Positions 17,746-26,659 of a stretch of 64,000 nt of DNA are shown one piece after another. Below the pieces are notes generated by a model that did no database searches, was not told where the DNA came from, and was given only the letters and a program-made list of their open reading frames with translations. Both the position numbers and the translations under genes were made by a program. Numbering within the stretch: the first letter of the stretch is position 1; every line of letters starts with the position of its first letter. Source of the stretch: Jatrophihabitans telluris. GTDB taxonomy: Bacteria; Actinomycetota; Actinomycetes; Mycobacteriales; Jatrophihabitantaceae. The DNA lies in NCBI RefSeq assembly GCF_023516435.1, contig NZ_CP097332.1, positions 2,046,001 through 2,110,000 on the forward strand. Reading direction: 5' to 3'.

Positions 17746-18999
17746 TTGGGCGCCCTTTCCCTCGACACGTCCGAGACATGCGGCGGAGCCGGCGACTCGG
17801 TTCGTCGACCGGACGAGCTGGATGAGCAGATCGAGCGGCTGCTGCACACCGCGCGCGTGCATCTGGACATGGACGTGGCCTGGGTGACGCAGTTCATCGC
17901 GGGCGACCAGATCGTCCGGGTGATCAGCGGCGCGGCCGACTCCCTGCCTGTTCGGCCGGGCAGCGTGGTACCGCTGGAGCACACGTTCTGCGTCCGGGTC
18001 GTGTCCGAGGTACTTCCCAACGCGATTCCGGACGCCCGAACGCACCCGCTCACCCGCGATCTGACCATCACCGGGGCGCAGGCGATCGGTGCCTACATCG
18101 GTGTGCCGTTGCGAGAGGCAAGCGGCGAACCCATGGGGATGCTCTGTTGTCTGGCCGGGACCGCCCGACCGGCCCTGAACCAGGATTCCGTCCACTTTCT
18201 CGAACTCATGGCGCAGTTGATCAGCGGCTTCGTGCACGGTGAGCGCATACCGCGCCATCTGGTCAGCGCGCCGGACGAGGCCGCGGCTGTGCGGGAGATC
18301 GTGCGCAGTCAGGACCTACGGATGGTGTTCCAGCCGGTCGTGCGGCTACGGGACAATCATGCCGTCGCGTTCGAGGCGCTGGCCCGTTTCGACGGTGACC
18401 TTTTCGCAAGCCCTGCCCACGCCTTCGCGGCCGCGCACCGGATCGGTCTCGGATCGGAGCTGGAGCAGTTGGCGATCGATCGCGCGATCTCGGACTGTCA
18501 CGACCTGCCTGAAGACAGCCGGCTCACCGTGAACGTCAGCGCTGAGGCACTGGTTCAGCCGCGGGTGCAGGAGGCCGTGCTCGGCCGGTTGAGTTGCGGG
18601 CTGACCGTCGAACTCACCGAGCACACCGAGATCCACGACTACGATCGGGTACGCGACGCGATCGGGCGTCTGCGGGGCGCGGGGGTGGCCCTTGCCGTCG
18701 ACGACGCAGGCGCCGGGTTCGCGAGCCTGCGCCACATCCTGCAGTTGCGCCCCGACGTGATCAAGCTCGATATCGACATCACGCGTGATGTGGACACCGA
18801 TCCGTACCGCCACTCCCTGACCCGTTCGCTCGCGGGATTCGCCCGTGACATCGGCGCGATGCTGGTCGCCGAAGGCGTGCAGACGCCGGCTGAGCACCGG
18901 TGTCTGATCGAGCTGGAGGTCGAATACGCCCAGGGTTTCTACTACGGACGCCCCGAACCGGCCCAGGCCTGGCGGACCGGCGACCTGCAGCTCATCTAG
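17746..18999 (+). CDS. GAF-EAL c-di-GMP phosphodiesterase
   Basis: About 417 residues. I choose TTG 17746 because GGAGGT (17734-17739) lies 6 bases before it; an in-frame TTG at 17728 has no such site. A GAF domain (about 25-165: VPLEHTFCVRVVSEVLPNAIPDARTHPL, AYIGVPLREASGEPMGMLCCLAG) precedes an EAL domain (about 180-415). Active-site residues are present: EAL in VAFEALARF, Asn in VNVSAEAL, Glu in ELTEH, the DD pair in AVDDAGAGFASL, Lys in VIKLD, and Glu in VAEGV. It should hydrolyse c-di-GMP to pGpG, with the GAF domain sensing an unknown ligand. Cytoplasmic, single gene. Confidence 0.9.
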   Translation: MGALSLDTSETCGGAGDSVRRPDELDEQIERLLHTARVHLDMDVAWVTQFIAGDQIVRVISGAADSLPVRPGSVVPLEHTFCVRVVSEVLPNAIPDARTHPLTRDLTITGAQAIGAYIGVPLREASGEPMGMLCCLAGTARPALNQDSVHFLELMAQLISGFVHGERIPRHLVSAPDEAAAVREIVRSQDLRMVFQPVVRLRDNHAVAFEALARFDGDLFASPAHAFAAAHRIGLGSELEQLAIDRAISDCHDLPEDSRLTVNVSAEALVQPRVQEAVLGRLSCGLTVELTEHTEIHDYDRVRDAIGRLRGAGVALAVDDAGAGFASLRHILQLRPDVIKLDIDITRDVDTDPYRHSLTRSLAGFARDIGAMLVAEGVQTPAEHRCLIELEVEYAQGFYYGRPEPAQAWRTGDLQLI

Positions 19000-19035
19000 C
19001 CCGCCGAACCGCATTCCCGCCCGCGTGGCGCGGTC

Positions 19036-19224
19036 TCAGCCCGAATCGGGGTGGGGCCAGCGCAGTTCGGTCTCGCGGAGCAGAAGGTAGGTCGCAACGT
19101 CCAGCCCCGCGCGGGCGGCGGCGGCGCGTACCGAGGGATGGTGTGTGTCGTAGCGCTCCCGCGCCCGCGCCGGCGCATCATGCGCTGCGCGCCGATTGCG
19201 GTGGATCGAAGTTCTGACACTCAT
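19036..19224 (-). CDS. Small hypothetical protein, 62 aa
   Basis: A 62-residue basic protein. ATG 19224 has GGGAGG about 5 bases upstream, strong support for translation. The C-terminal half (AAAARAGLDVATYLLLRETELRWPHPD) can form an amphipathic helix and resembles small actinobacterial proteins with ribbon-helix-helix-like tails, but I cannot assign it. The N-terminal half is Arg/His-rich. It is convergent with the EAL gene and followed by the VOC gene on the same strand. An overlapping minus-strand frame at 18996-19220 is compositionally worse. Confidence 0.55.
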   Translation of the reverse strand: MSVRTSIHRNRRAAHDAPARARERYDTHHPSVRAAAARAGLDVATYLLLRETELRWPHPDSG

Positions 19225-19299
19225 CGTGGCCTCCCTGGCGTGTCTGGCGTCCCTGGCGTCTCGCTCAGCAGACCACGAGGCTCCGACACTTTTGGCTGG

Positions 19300-19707
19300 T
19301 CAGCGGCCGGCGCGGCTGGGTACCTCCTGCAACATGAAGCTGTTGCCGTCAGGATCGACCAGCGCGGCGAAGGTGCCGAAGTCCGCCCCGCTCGGATCGG
19401 GCCCGGGAACCTGTCCGGCGGCCGTGAAATGGAACGGCTCACCCACGTCGACGCCGCCGCCCTGCAGCGCGGCGCGGGCCGCGGCCATGTCGCTGACGAC
19501 CAGGTGCAGACCGTTGAGCGTCCCGGCGGCGTCTGGATTGTGCATCAGGCTGATCGAGCACGCCGAGCCCGGCGGGGTCAGCTGGACCACCCGGAAATTC
19601 TCGCCGCGATGGTCCACGTCGAGCCGGAAACCGGCCCGCACGTAGAAGTCCTTCGCGACATCCACATCGGACACCGGCAGGACGACGAGCTCGAGTTTGA
19701 AGTCCAT
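19300..19707 (-). CDS. VOC/glyoxalase-fold protein
   Basis: A 135-residue VOC-superfamily protein read from ATG 19707 with AGGAGA upstream. It begins MDFKLELVVLPVSDVDVAKDFY and continues RAGFRLDVDHRG, and ends FAALVDPDGNSFMLQEVP, giving the two paired beta-alpha-beta modules. Metal ligands are not clear, so it may bind a small molecule (resistance or catabolic type) rather than act as glyoxalase I. Its upstream gap of 94 bases leads to the divergent PucR-type gene, which may regulate it. A longer frame to 19752 is possible but lacks a ribosome site. Confidence 0.88.
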   Translation of the reverse strand: MDFKLELVVLPVSDVDVAKDFYVRAGFRLDVDHRGENFRVVQLTPPGSACSISLMHNPDAAGTLNGLHLVVSDMAAARAALQGGGVDVGEPFHFTAAGQVPGPDPSGADFGTFAALVDPDGNSFMLQEVPSRAGR

Positions 19708-19801
19708 CGGGTCTCCTTGTGGTGGGTTGGGGTCGCCAGAGCGTACCGACAAACTCGGTCACGGCGACCGCCGCCGCACCGCGAGCCGGTAGGTTGCTGC
19801 T

Positions 19802-21034
19802 GTGCCAGCGCCCCGTCCTACGCGGTCGCGTCGAACGGTGTCCGCCGAGGTACTGGCTGAGGTCGCCGCCGGCGGCGCCGCCGATGCCGGAGGCGTGGCC
19901 GTGGAGCTGCTGGCCGACTTCCTGCCTGCGCTCGTCGACGCAGTCACCAGCGGAAAGCCGCTCTCCCGTCGGCAGATGACGGCGTATCAGGCGATCGGTG
20001 GCCACGCGGCGCGGCAAGGTGTGGCCCTGCGGGCATTGCTCGATCTGTACCTCTCGGCCGGCTGGCGTCTGTGGCGGCGGCTACCGGCGGTGGTCGACGC
20101 CGCCCGCGACCCTGACGCCGTGGTCGTCGCCGGTGAGGTCATGCTGCACGCGGTTGACGATGCCGTCGCAGCCCTGACCGAGGGCTATCAACTCGCGCGC
20201 CGGACGCTGGTCCGCGTCGAGGAGTCAGCTCGACGCGAATTCATCGACGACCTGCTGACCGGGGGCACCGATGTCGCGGGGTTGCTCGAACGTGCCACGG
20301 GCTACGGGTTGGACCTGACGGGCCCGCACGCCGTGGCCCTGGTCGCGGCCGAGAGGGTCCTGTCCGACGGGCTAAGCCTGATCGGCATCGTGGAGCGCGC
20401 GGTGCTCGGGCGCAAAGGGGACGCCGACACCCTGGTGGCGACGAAGGACGGCCAACTGGTCGTCGTCTTTCCCGCCCCGGACGACGCCGCCGTCGAGCAG
20501 GTCGTGACCGCCGTCTGCGCACGGCTCGGTCCACGCGCGCCCCGCGGGGGCGCGCGAGGGAGCCGGCTCGGTGCCTGGCAGTTGTCGGTCGGCCGATCCG
20601 GGATCGGACCGCATGGCGTTCTGACCTCCTATCAGGAGGCGCGCGAAGCGCTTACCCTGACCGCGCGGCTCGGGATCACCGAGGCCGTCGTGCGAGCACG
20701 GGAGCTGCTCGTCTACCGGGTGTTGTTGCGCGATCGCGAAGCAATCACCGACCTCGTGGTCAGCGTGCTGAGTCCGTTGCGAGCTGCACGTGGCGGCGCC
20801 AGCCCGCTGTTGGACACCGTGATCGCGTATTTCGGCACCGGTTCGAACACGGCCGCTACTGCGCGATCACTGCAGTTGTCCGTCCGGGCCGTGAGCTACC
20901 GGCTCGAACGTGTTCAGAGCCTTACCGGGCTGAATCTGTCGCGTCCGGCGGACCAATTCGCGCTGAACGTCGCCGTGCTCGGGGCCAAGCTGCTCGGCTG
21001 GCCCGAGGACGAGATGGGCACGAGCTTGCCGTAA
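19802..21034 (+). CDS. PucR/CdaR family regulator
   Basis: A 410-residue regulator starting at GTG 19802. Residues 1-150 form an all-helical sensor region. The middle (about 150-290) is a GGDEF-like degenerate domain typical of PucR/CdaR proteins. The C-terminal HTH_30 domain reads YFGTGSNTAATARSLQLSVRAVSYRLERVQSLTG. These proteins respond to metabolites such as purines or sugar acids. It lies divergent from the VOC gene and ahead of the Ter locus, with 183 bases to the Alx/TerC gene, so a role in either is only possible. DNA-binding call is strong; ligand unknown. Confidence 0.87.
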   Translation: MPAPRPTRSRRTVSAEVLAEVAAGGAADAGGVAVELLADFLPALVDAVTSGKPLSRRQMTAYQAIGGHAARQGVALRALLDLYLSAGWRLWRRLPAVVDAARDPDAVVVAGEVMLHAVDDAVAALTEGYQLARRTLVRVEESARREFIDDLLTGGTDVAGLLERATGYGLDLTGPHAVALVAAERVLSDGLSLIGIVERAVLGRKGDADTLVATKDGQLVVVFPAPDDAAVEQVVTAVCARLGPRAPRGGARGSRLGAWQLSVGRSGIGPHGVLTSYQEAREALTLTARLGITEAVVRARELLVYRVLLRDREAITDLVVSVLSPLRAARGGASPLLDTVIAYFGTGSNTAATARSLQLSVRAVSYRLERVQSLTGLNLSRPADQFALNVAVLGAKLLGWPEDEMGTSLP

Positions 21035-21167
21035 GCCGGCAACGGAGTTGGTGCGAACACGTCCCGGTTCGGCTCCGGCGCGTGCGCGGACCGATCGGCA
21101 GTCTGGAGTCAACGGCGTCCGACCGGTCGCCGCCGATCGCACCAGAGCGCCTCAGGGGGGCCGGCTG

Positions 21168-21221
21168 ATGAGCATTCTCAACCACGGTGACCGCACCGAC
21201 CAGGACGCGAGGCTCCGATGA
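21168..21221 (+). CDS. Possible 17-codon leader peptide
   Basis: A short frame starting at ATG 21168, encoding MSILNHGDRTDQDARLR. AGGGGGG at 21154-21160 stands 7 bases before its start, better than most sites in the window. Its stop TGA (21219-21221) overlaps the ATG of the Alx/TerC gene (ATGA), so translation of the leader would deliver ribosomes to that gene. The downstream gene has its own weaker GAGG site inside this frame. It could be a translational coupling device, or chance. Confidence 0.35.
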   Translation: MSILNHGDRTDQDARLR

Positions 21222-22159
21222 CCGTTCCCGTCTGGGCCTGGGCGGTCTTCGCATCCGTCGTCCTGGCCATGCTCGCTCTCGATCTGCTCGCCCACCGCCG
21301 TGCGCACGTCGTCGAGTTCGCCGAGGCGGCCCGCTGGAGTGCGGTCTGGGTGGGAGTCTCGCTGGTGTTCGCCCTGGTCGTGGGTCTGACTCTGGGAAGC
21401 ACCGCCGGGGTGGAATTCACGACCGCCTGGCTGTTGGAGAAGTCGCTGTCGGTGGACAACCTGTTCGTCTTCGCCCTCATCTTCGGCTACTTCAAGGTCC
21501 CTCGGGCCTACCAGCATCGGGTGCTGTTCTTCGGTGTTGTCGGCGCGCTGCTCTTCCGCGGTGTGTTCCTGGCCCTCGGGGTGGCCGTCGTCAGCCGGTT
21601 CACGGCGGTGCTGTTCGGCTTCGCCGCCGTCCTGCTCTACAGCGCGTATTCCCTGTTGAAGGGCGGCGACCAGACCTACGATCCCGGCTCCAGCCTCGCG
21701 GTCCGAGTGTTGGGCAAGCTCGTCCCGGTGGCCGATGACTATCAGGGAACCAGCTTCTTCATCAAGCAAGCGGGTCGTCGGGTCGCGACCCCCTTGTTCG
21801 CGGTCGTCGTGGCCGTCGAGGCCGCTGACCTCGTCTTCGCGGTAGACAGCGTGCCGGCTGTGCTGGCGGTCAGCGACGATGCCTTCATCGTCTACAGCAG
21901 CAACGCCTTCGCCATCCTCGGCCTGCGCGCGTTGTACTTCCTGCTCGCCGGTCTGCTGGAGCGCTTTCACCAGCTGTCGCGGGGCCTGGCCGTGATCCTC
22001 GGCTTCATCGGGGTGAAGCTCACCCTGCAGGCCGGGCACAAGGTGATACACCCAGCCATCCCCGAGATCGGTTCGGTGATCAGCCTCGCCGTGATCGTCG
22101 CGGTGCTGGCCGGCGCTGTCGGGCTGAGCCTGCTGCGCCCTGCGACCGGGCGGGCATGA
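21218..22159 (+). CDS. TerC/Alx family membrane protein
   Basis: A 313-residue integral membrane protein with about nine hydrophobic segments. It carries the TerC-family signature LEKSLSVDNLFVFALIFGYFKVP and the second acidic half AVEAADLVFAVDSVPAVLAVSDDAFIVYSSNAFAILGLRALYF. The conserved Asp/Glu pairs within membrane helices are typical of TerC/Alx proteins, which are linked to manganese or calcium handling and to metallation of exported proteins. ATG 21218 has GAGG 5 bases upstream. It is the first gene of the Ter locus and overlaps the ATP-grasp gene if that starts at 22156. Confidence 0.93.
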   Translation: MTVPVWAWAVFASVVLAMLALDLLAHRRAHVVEFAEAARWSAVWVGVSLVFALVVGLTLGSTAGVEFTTAWLLEKSLSVDNLFVFALIFGYFKVPRAYQHRVLFFGVVGALLFRGVFLALGVAVVSRFTAVLFGFAAVLLYSAYSLLKGGDQTYDPGSSLAVRVLGKLVPVADDYQGTSFFIKQAGRRVATPLFAVVVAVEAADLVFAVDSVPAVLAVSDDAFIVYSSNAFAILGLRALYFLLAGLLERFHQLSRGLAVILGFIGVKLTLQAGHKVIHPAIPEIGSVISLAVIVAVLAGAVGLSLLRPATGRA

Positions 22160-22191
22160 TGGGCAGTTCACGAGCGGGGGAGCAGCGACCG

Positions 22192-23271
22192 ATGCTGAGC
22201 ATCTATTTCAACCGGACGTACGCCACCGCAACCCATGTGTTCGATCTCCTCCGCGACAATCCGGACCGCAGGCAGGTCCGAATCCTGGCCAGTCACGTGG
22301 ACCCGGACTCGCCGGTGCTGGCCCGCGCCGACCTCGCCTTCGCCGAGCCGGACCTCACGGGCGAGCACTACATCGAGTGGGCCCTGGACTTCACCGCCCG
22401 CCACGGCGTCGACATTTTCGTCCCTCGAGTGGAACAGGCGGTCATCGCGGCCGCGCGGGATCGTTTCGCCGCGGCCGGTGTGGCGGTGTTGGCGCCCTCA
22501 GCTCAGGCCATCGCGCACTTCGAGGACAAGGCGGCCACCTACCATGATGCGCAGGCCCGGGGCGTGCCCGTGCCGCCGTTCCACGTGGTGCGCACGGGTC
22601 AATCGCTGATCGAGGCCTACGGACGGCTGCGAACGGCTGCGGACCGGGTGATCATGAAGCCGGTCAGTGGTGTCGGGGCCGCCGGGTTTCGTGTGCTGAC
22701 CGACGAGCCGCTGCTGCTCGGCGACGTGATCGGCCCGTTGGAACCACTCGTCGGCCTCGGTCCGGTGGTGAACGCACTGGACCGTGCCCACGAAGCCGGA
22801 ACCTCGGTGCCGCCGCTCCTGCTCATGCCGTTGCTTCCCGGGCCGGAGGTGAGCGTGGACGCCCTCTCCGACGACGGCGGCAGGACGGTCGGCAGCGTCG
22901 CGCGCAGCAAGGACGGACGCCGGCGGATGATCGTCGAGGACGAGCGGGCCACCGCGATCGCGACAACCTTGATCGGAGCCCACCGGCTCTCGACCCTGTC
23001 GAACACGCAGGTCCGATATTGGCAGGCGCCGGGCGACACCGAGCCGCGGCCGTACCTGCTCGAGGTGAACACCCGGATCTCGGGTGGGCTGTTCCAGACC
23101 AAGCTGGCGGGGGTGAACCTCGCCTGGTCGGCGGTCCGGATGGCCCTCGGTCTGGAACCCCAGCTCGGGGTGCCGAACACCGGCATCGGCTACACCACGG
23201 GCTCTTCGGTGCTGTCCTCCGGCACGGTGTCTGCTGAGAAAGCTCTCCGGTCCGAACACCCGGTGCCCTAG
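22192..23271 (+). CDS. Ter-associated ATP-grasp enzyme
   Basis: An ATP-grasp ligase of about 359 residues from ATG 22192 ([21 protein letters not shown]). The earlier ATG 22156 overlaps the TerC stop and would add 12 residues. The N-terminal pre-ATP domain is followed by [17 protein letters not shown] (glycine loop and Lys), [22 protein letters not shown], and the metal-binding [12 protein letters not shown]. The family condenses a carboxylate with an amine or thiol using ATP. In Ter-linked clusters such enzymes are predicted to join in making a nucleoside-like metabolite with the PRTase, CitE-like and HAD genes found at 31716-36336. Substrate unknown. Confidence 0.88.
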   Translation: MLSIYFNRTYATATHVFDLLRDNPDRRQVRILASHVDPDSPVLARADLAFAEPDLTGEHYIEWALDFTARHGVDIFVPRVEQAVIAAARDRFAAAGVAVLAPSAQAIAHFEDKAATYHDAQARGVPVPPFHVVRTGQSLIEAYGRLRTAADRVIMKPVSGVGAAGFRVLTDEPLLLGDVIGPLEPLVGLGPVVNALDRAHEAGTSVPPLLLMPLLPGPEVSVDALSDDGGRTVGSVARSKDGRRRMIVEDERATAIATTLIGAHRLSTLSNTQVRYWQAPGDTEPRPYLLEVNTRISGGLFQTKLAGVNLAWSAVRMALGLEPQLGVPNTGIGYTTGSSVLSSGTVSAEKALRSEHPVP

Positions 23272-23307
23272 CATCGAGGTGTCCTTCGCACGGTGAACGC
23301 ATCACCC

Positions 23308-23330
23308 GGCGCCCGCAACCGGCGGGCGCC
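23308..23330. terminator. Hairpin between ATP-grasp gene and terD
   Basis: GGCGCCCGC at 23308-23316 and GCGGGCGCC at 23322-23330 form a perfect 9-bp stem with a 5-base loop. It lies 37 bases after the ATP-grasp stop and 21 bases before the terD start. There is no T-run after it, so it may be an attenuator or an mRNA-stabilising stem rather than a simple terminator. Confidence 0.5.
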
Positions 23331-23351
23331 CTCATGAAACGGGAGAATCTC

Positions 23352-23927
23352 GTGGCAGTCAGCCTCACCAAGGGTGGAAACGTCTCACTCACCAAGGAAG
23401 CACCAGGTCTGACCGCGGTGACCGTGGGTCTCGGGTGGGACGCGCGTACCACCGACGGCCAGCCCTTCGATCTGGACGCCTCGGCCATCGGTTGCGACGC
23501 CAACGGCAAGGTCCTGTCCGACAGCTACTTCGTGTTCTTCAACAACCTCAAGAGCCCCGACGGCGCGATCGAGCACACCGGAGACAACATCACCGGAGAA
23601 GGCGAGGGCGACGACGAGCAGCTCAAGGTCAACCTGGTCGCCGTCCCGGCCGGGGTGGACAAGGTCGTGTTCATCGTCTCGATCTACGACGCGGAGAACC
23701 GTCGCCAGTCCTTCGGACAGGTACGAAATGCCTTCATCCGCGTCGTCAATCAGGCCGGCGGCGCCGAGATCACTCGCTACGACCTGTCCGAGGACGCTTC
23801 CACCGAAACCGCGATGATCTTCGCCGAGCTGTACCGCAGCGGTGCCGAGTGGAAGTTCCGCGCGATCGGGCAGGGCTACGCTTCCGGCCTGTCGGGCATC
23901 GCCCGGGACTACGGCGTCAACGTCTGA
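23352..23927 (+). CDS. terD: TerD family protein
   Basis: A 191-residue TerD-domain protein from GTG 23352, with GGGAGA upstream. It shows the full family pattern: [14 protein letters not shown] start, [49 protein letters not shown], and [21 protein letters not shown]. The acidic DLDAS, GDN and GDDEQ blocks are the calcium-binding sites known from TerD. Cytoplasmic TerD proteins confer tellurite and other stress resistance through a mechanism not yet settled. Close paralogue of the next gene; the pair arose by duplication. Confidence 0.95.
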   Translation: MAVSLTKGGNVSLTKEAPGLTAVTVGLGWDARTTDGQPFDLDASAIGCDANGKVLSDSYFVFFNNLKSPDGAIEHTGDNITGEGEGDDEQLKVNLVAVPAGVDKVVFIVSIYDAENRRQSFGQVRNAFIRVVNQAGGAEITRYDLSEDASTETAMIFAELYRSGAEWKFRAIGQGYASGLSGIARDYGVNV

Positions 23928-24038
23928 GCCCGGGCCGTCACCGGCAGGCTCGACGCCGGCGCTCACCGACTCCAAGGAACGGGACGGCCGCGCCCGTCGT
24001 TCGGGCTCTAGACAGTCACATAACGGAGGTAATCCAGC

Positions 24039-24617
24039 ATGTCCGTCAGCCTCGCCAAGGGTGGCAACGTCTCTCTGACCAAACAGGCGCCGAACCTGCG
24101 CGCCGTCCTGGTCGGTCTCGGGTGGGACGAGCGCACGACGAGCGGGGCGGCCTTCGACCTGGACGCGAGCGCGTTGATGGTCAACGAAGCCGGCCGGATC
24201 CTGTCCGATGCGCACTTCGTGTTCTTCAACAACCTCAAGAGCCCGGACGGATCGGTCCAGCACACCGGCGACAACCTCACCGGTAGCGGAGAGGGCGACG
24301 ACGAGCAGATTCTGGTCGATCTCTCGGTGGTGCCTGCCGACTGCGCCCGGATCGTCTTCCCGGTCTCCATCTATGACGCCGAGACCCGCCGGCAATCCTT
24401 CGGCCAGGTGCGCAACGCCTTCATCCGGGTCGTCAACCAGGACGACGGGGCCGAGTTGACGCGCTACGACCTGACCGAGGACGCCTCGGCCGAAACCGCG
24501 ATGATCTTCGGCGAACTGTACCGCCACGGTGGCGAGTGGAAGTTCCGAGCCGTCGGCCAGGGCTATGCCTCGGGGCTGGCCGGAATCGCCCGGGACTTCG
24601 GAGTCAACGTTGGCTGA
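24039..24617 (+). CDS. terD: TerD family protein
   Basis: A 192-residue TerD-domain protein starting at ATG 24039 with an excellent GGAGGT site. It matches its upstream neighbour through most of its length ([73 protein letters not shown]). All calcium-binding acidic blocks are intact. It differs mainly in the [12 protein letters not shown] region and the last residues. It probably assembles with the other TerD-family proteins near the membrane. A CATAAC-GGAG arrangement precedes both this gene and the DUF475 gene. Confidence 0.95.
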   Translation: MSVSLAKGGNVSLTKQAPNLRAVLVGLGWDERTTSGAAFDLDASALMVNEAGRILSDAHFVFFNNLKSPDGSVQHTGDNLTGSGEGDDEQILVDLSVVPADCARIVFPVSIYDAETRRQSFGQVRNAFIRVVNQDDGAELTRYDLTEDASAETAMIFGELYRHGGEWKFRAVGQGYASGLAGIARDFGVNVG

Positions 24618-24686
24618 CACGACGCTGCAGCCCCCCACCAACACCGTTGAGTGGGCTGCGTGGCATAACAGGAGTCGAGGAATTCG

Positions 24687-25793
24687 ATGTTGCTGAAAAC
24701 CTTCGGCGGCGCCTTCGCGGTGACCCTCGTCGGGCTCGTGCTCGCCTTCATCTACGGCGGCACCACCGGCTTGACCGTCGCGGCGATCCTCGGCGTGCTG
24801 GAGATCTCGGTCTCCTTCGACAACGCGGTCGTCAACGCCAAGTACCTCGGGCGTCTCAACGCCTTCTGGCAGCGGATGTTCCTCACGGTCGGGGTACTGA
24901 TCGCCGTGTTCGGCATGCGCCTGCTCTTCCCGGTCGTGATCGTGTGCCTGACGGCGCACATCAGTCCGGCGAAGGCCTACCACCTGGCGATGAACGGCGG
25001 CAGCGTTCACACCCCCGGCACGTACGCCCACCTGCTGCACGACGCGCACCCGGCGATCGCGGCCTTCGGTGGGATCTTCCTGCTGACGTTGTTCCTCGAC
25101 TTCATCTTCGAGGAACGCGAGATCACCTGGCTCAGCTGGCTCGAACTCCCGCTCGCCCGAATCGGCAAGCTCGACCAGATCTCGGTCGTGGTCTCCGGCG
25201 TCGTGCTCGTGCTCGCAGCGAACTTCATCGCGCCGGCGAGCAAGACGTCCAGCGTGCTGGTCGCCGGCATCTTCGGCCTGATCGTGTACCTGGTGGTCAA
25301 CGGCATCGGCGGCTTGTTCGAAGACGACGACGAGGAGGACCCCGACGAGGCGCCCGAAGCGTCGGCCCGGCGTCGGGTCGCTGCCGCCGCCGGTATGGCC
25401 GGTCGGGCTGCCTTCGGCGTGTTCCTGTTCCTGGAAGTCCTGGACGCGACGTTCAGCTTCGACGGGGTCATCGGCGCCTTCGCGATCACCTCCGACCCGA
25501 TCATCATCGCGATCGGTCTGGGCATCGGCGCGATGTACATCCGGTCCCTGACGGTGTTCCTGGTCCGAAAAGGCACCCTGAGCGAGTTCGTCTACCTCGA
25601 GCACGGCGCCCACTGGGCAATCGGCTCGCTGGCCGTTCTCTTGCTGTTCACCATTAAGTACGAGGTTCCCGAAGTGGTCACCGGCTTGATCGGTGTCGGA
25701 TTCATCGGCTTGGCCCTGCTCTCCTCCGTCCTGCGGAATCGACGCAACCGCAGCGACGTATCCGATCTCGAGATCGAATCGGTCCCTGTGTGA
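24687..25793 (+). CDS. DUF475 (TerC-superfamily) membrane protein
   Basis: A 368-residue polytopic protein of the DUF475 family, related to TerC. Two symmetric halves carry the intramembrane acidic motifs LEISVSFDNAVVNAKYL and FLEVLDATFSFDGVIGAFAIT. A cytoplasmic acidic loop EDDDEEDPDEAPEA (about 212-225) separates them. Such proteins are thought to move or sense divalent metals alongside TerD proteins. ATG 24687 has CAGGAG 11 bases upstream. Its paralogue at 21218 belongs to the Alx branch, so this locus has both TerC types. Confidence 0.93.
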   Translation: MLLKTFGGAFAVTLVGLVLAFIYGGTTGLTVAAILGVLEISVSFDNAVVNAKYLGRLNAFWQRMFLTVGVLIAVFGMRLLFPVVIVCLTAHISPAKAYHLAMNGGSVHTPGTYAHLLHDAHPAIAAFGGIFLLTLFLDFIFEEREITWLSWLELPLARIGKLDQISVVVSGVVLVLAANFIAPASKTSSVLVAGIFGLIVYLVVNGIGGLFEDDDEEDPDEAPEASARRRVAAAAGMAGRAAFGVFLFLEVLDATFSFDGVIGAFAITSDPIIIAIGLGIGAMYIRSLTVFLVRKGTLSEFVYLEHGAHWAIGSLAVLLLFTIKYEVPEVVTGLIGVGFIGLALLSSVLRNRRNRSDVSDLEIESVPV

Positions 25794-25825
25794 GCCGGTG
25801 ATTGAAGCCGGCGGAAAGGCATCTC

Positions 25826-26557
25826 ATGGCCATCGACTACACCAAGCGACCCGCGGCCCCCTCCGGCATGCCCGTGTCCGACCCGGCAAGCGCGTCAGCC
25901 GCAGCTAGCGCTTCCGACACTCCGAGTGCTCCGCCCGTCTCGTTGTCGAAGGTGACCCTGACGAAGGCGGCGCCGACTGTTTCACTGACCAAGCACCAGG
26001 GCTCCGGCGGGATCATGCGGGTGAACCTGAACTGGAACGCCCGGTCCGGCTCGGTGGCCAGTGGCCTGTTCAAGCGCAGCGCGCCGGCCATCGACCTCGA
26101 CCTGGGGTGTCTGTTCGAGTTCACCGACGGATCCAAGGGCGTGGTGCAGGCGCTGGGGCGTGCGTTCAGCGCCAGCCCACGAGGAGTCAGCGAGCCGGTC
26201 ATCCGGCTGGACGGCGATGACCGTTCCGGAGCGAACAGCGGTGGTGAGAACCTGTTCGTCAACCTCGCCTACGCGGCCCAGATCCGTCGCGTGCTCATCT
26301 TCGCCCTGATCTACGAAGGCGCCCCGAACTGGGCCGACGCGGCGGGTGTGGTGACCCTTTATCCGGCCGCGGGGCCGGAGATCGAGGTTCGGCTGGACGA
26401 GACCCGCAACGGCGTCCGCAGCTGCGCGATCGCGATGCTGGAATCCAACGGTGCCGAAGTGTCCGTGCACCGCCTCGTCAACTACGTCGACGGTGCCCAG
26501 TCCGCGCTTGATCGCGCCTACGGGTGGGGGATGAACTGGTCGCCCGGCCGCAAGTAG
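25826..26557 (+). CDS. TerA-like protein with TerD-type domain
   Basis: A 243-residue protein from ATG 25826, with GGAAAGG upstream. The first 40 residues are a Ser/Ala/Pro-rich disordered tail. Two SLTK-like pieces (VSLSKVTLTKAAPTVSLTK) then lead into a divergent TerD fold: IMRVNLNWNAR, AIDLDLGCLFEFTDGSKGVVQALG, IRLDGDDRSGANSGGENLFVNL, and a C-terminal HRLVNYVDGAQSALDRAYGWGMNW. The DLDLGC and GDDRSG blocks correspond to the metal-binding loops. The order of blocks matches TerA-type members of the TerD superfamily. Role in the locus is probably structural or membrane-linked. Confidence 0.85.
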   Translation: MAIDYTKRPAAPSGMPVSDPASASAAASASDTPSAPPVSLSKVTLTKAAPTVSLTKHQGSGGIMRVNLNWNARSGSVASGLFKRSAPAIDLDLGCLFEFTDGSKGVVQALGRAFSASPRGVSEPVIRLDGDDRSGANSGGENLFVNLAYAAQIRRVLIFALIYEGAPNWADAAGVVTLYPAAGPEIEVRLDETRNGVRSCAIAMLESNGAEVSVHRLVNYVDGAQSALDRAYGWGMNWSPGRK

Positions 26558-26602
26558 GCCTTCGCCGCAGCGAGCCGACGGCCGGCTGCTACCTGCGGTC
26601 CG

Positions 26603-26624
26603 CGGCGACCGGCGCCGGTCGCCG
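26603..26624. terminator. Perfect 22-bp palindrome between ter genes
   Basis: A 22-bp perfect palindrome centred on GGCGCC. It lies 46 bases after the TerA-like stop and 36 bases before the next terD-type start. As RNA it can form a GC-only stem with little or no loop, or an intermolecular duplex; as DNA it could be an operator. No T-run follows, so it is more likely an attenuator or binding site than a plain terminator. Confidence 0.4.
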
Positions 26625-26659
26625 ACCACAATGACCGAGACGAGAAGAGGGCACGACCG

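Noticed and set aside
18996-19220. A 74-residue minus-strand frame overlapping the 62-aa gene
   Set aside because: The 62-aa frame has a good ribosome site and a more protein-like C-terminal half; both cannot be coding over the same stretch.
23385-25613. A 742-residue minus-strand frame opposite terD and DUF475 genes
   Set aside because: It is the antisense of well-supported genes; the Asp/Glu/Val/Gly-rich composition reflects codon complement, and no family pattern is present.
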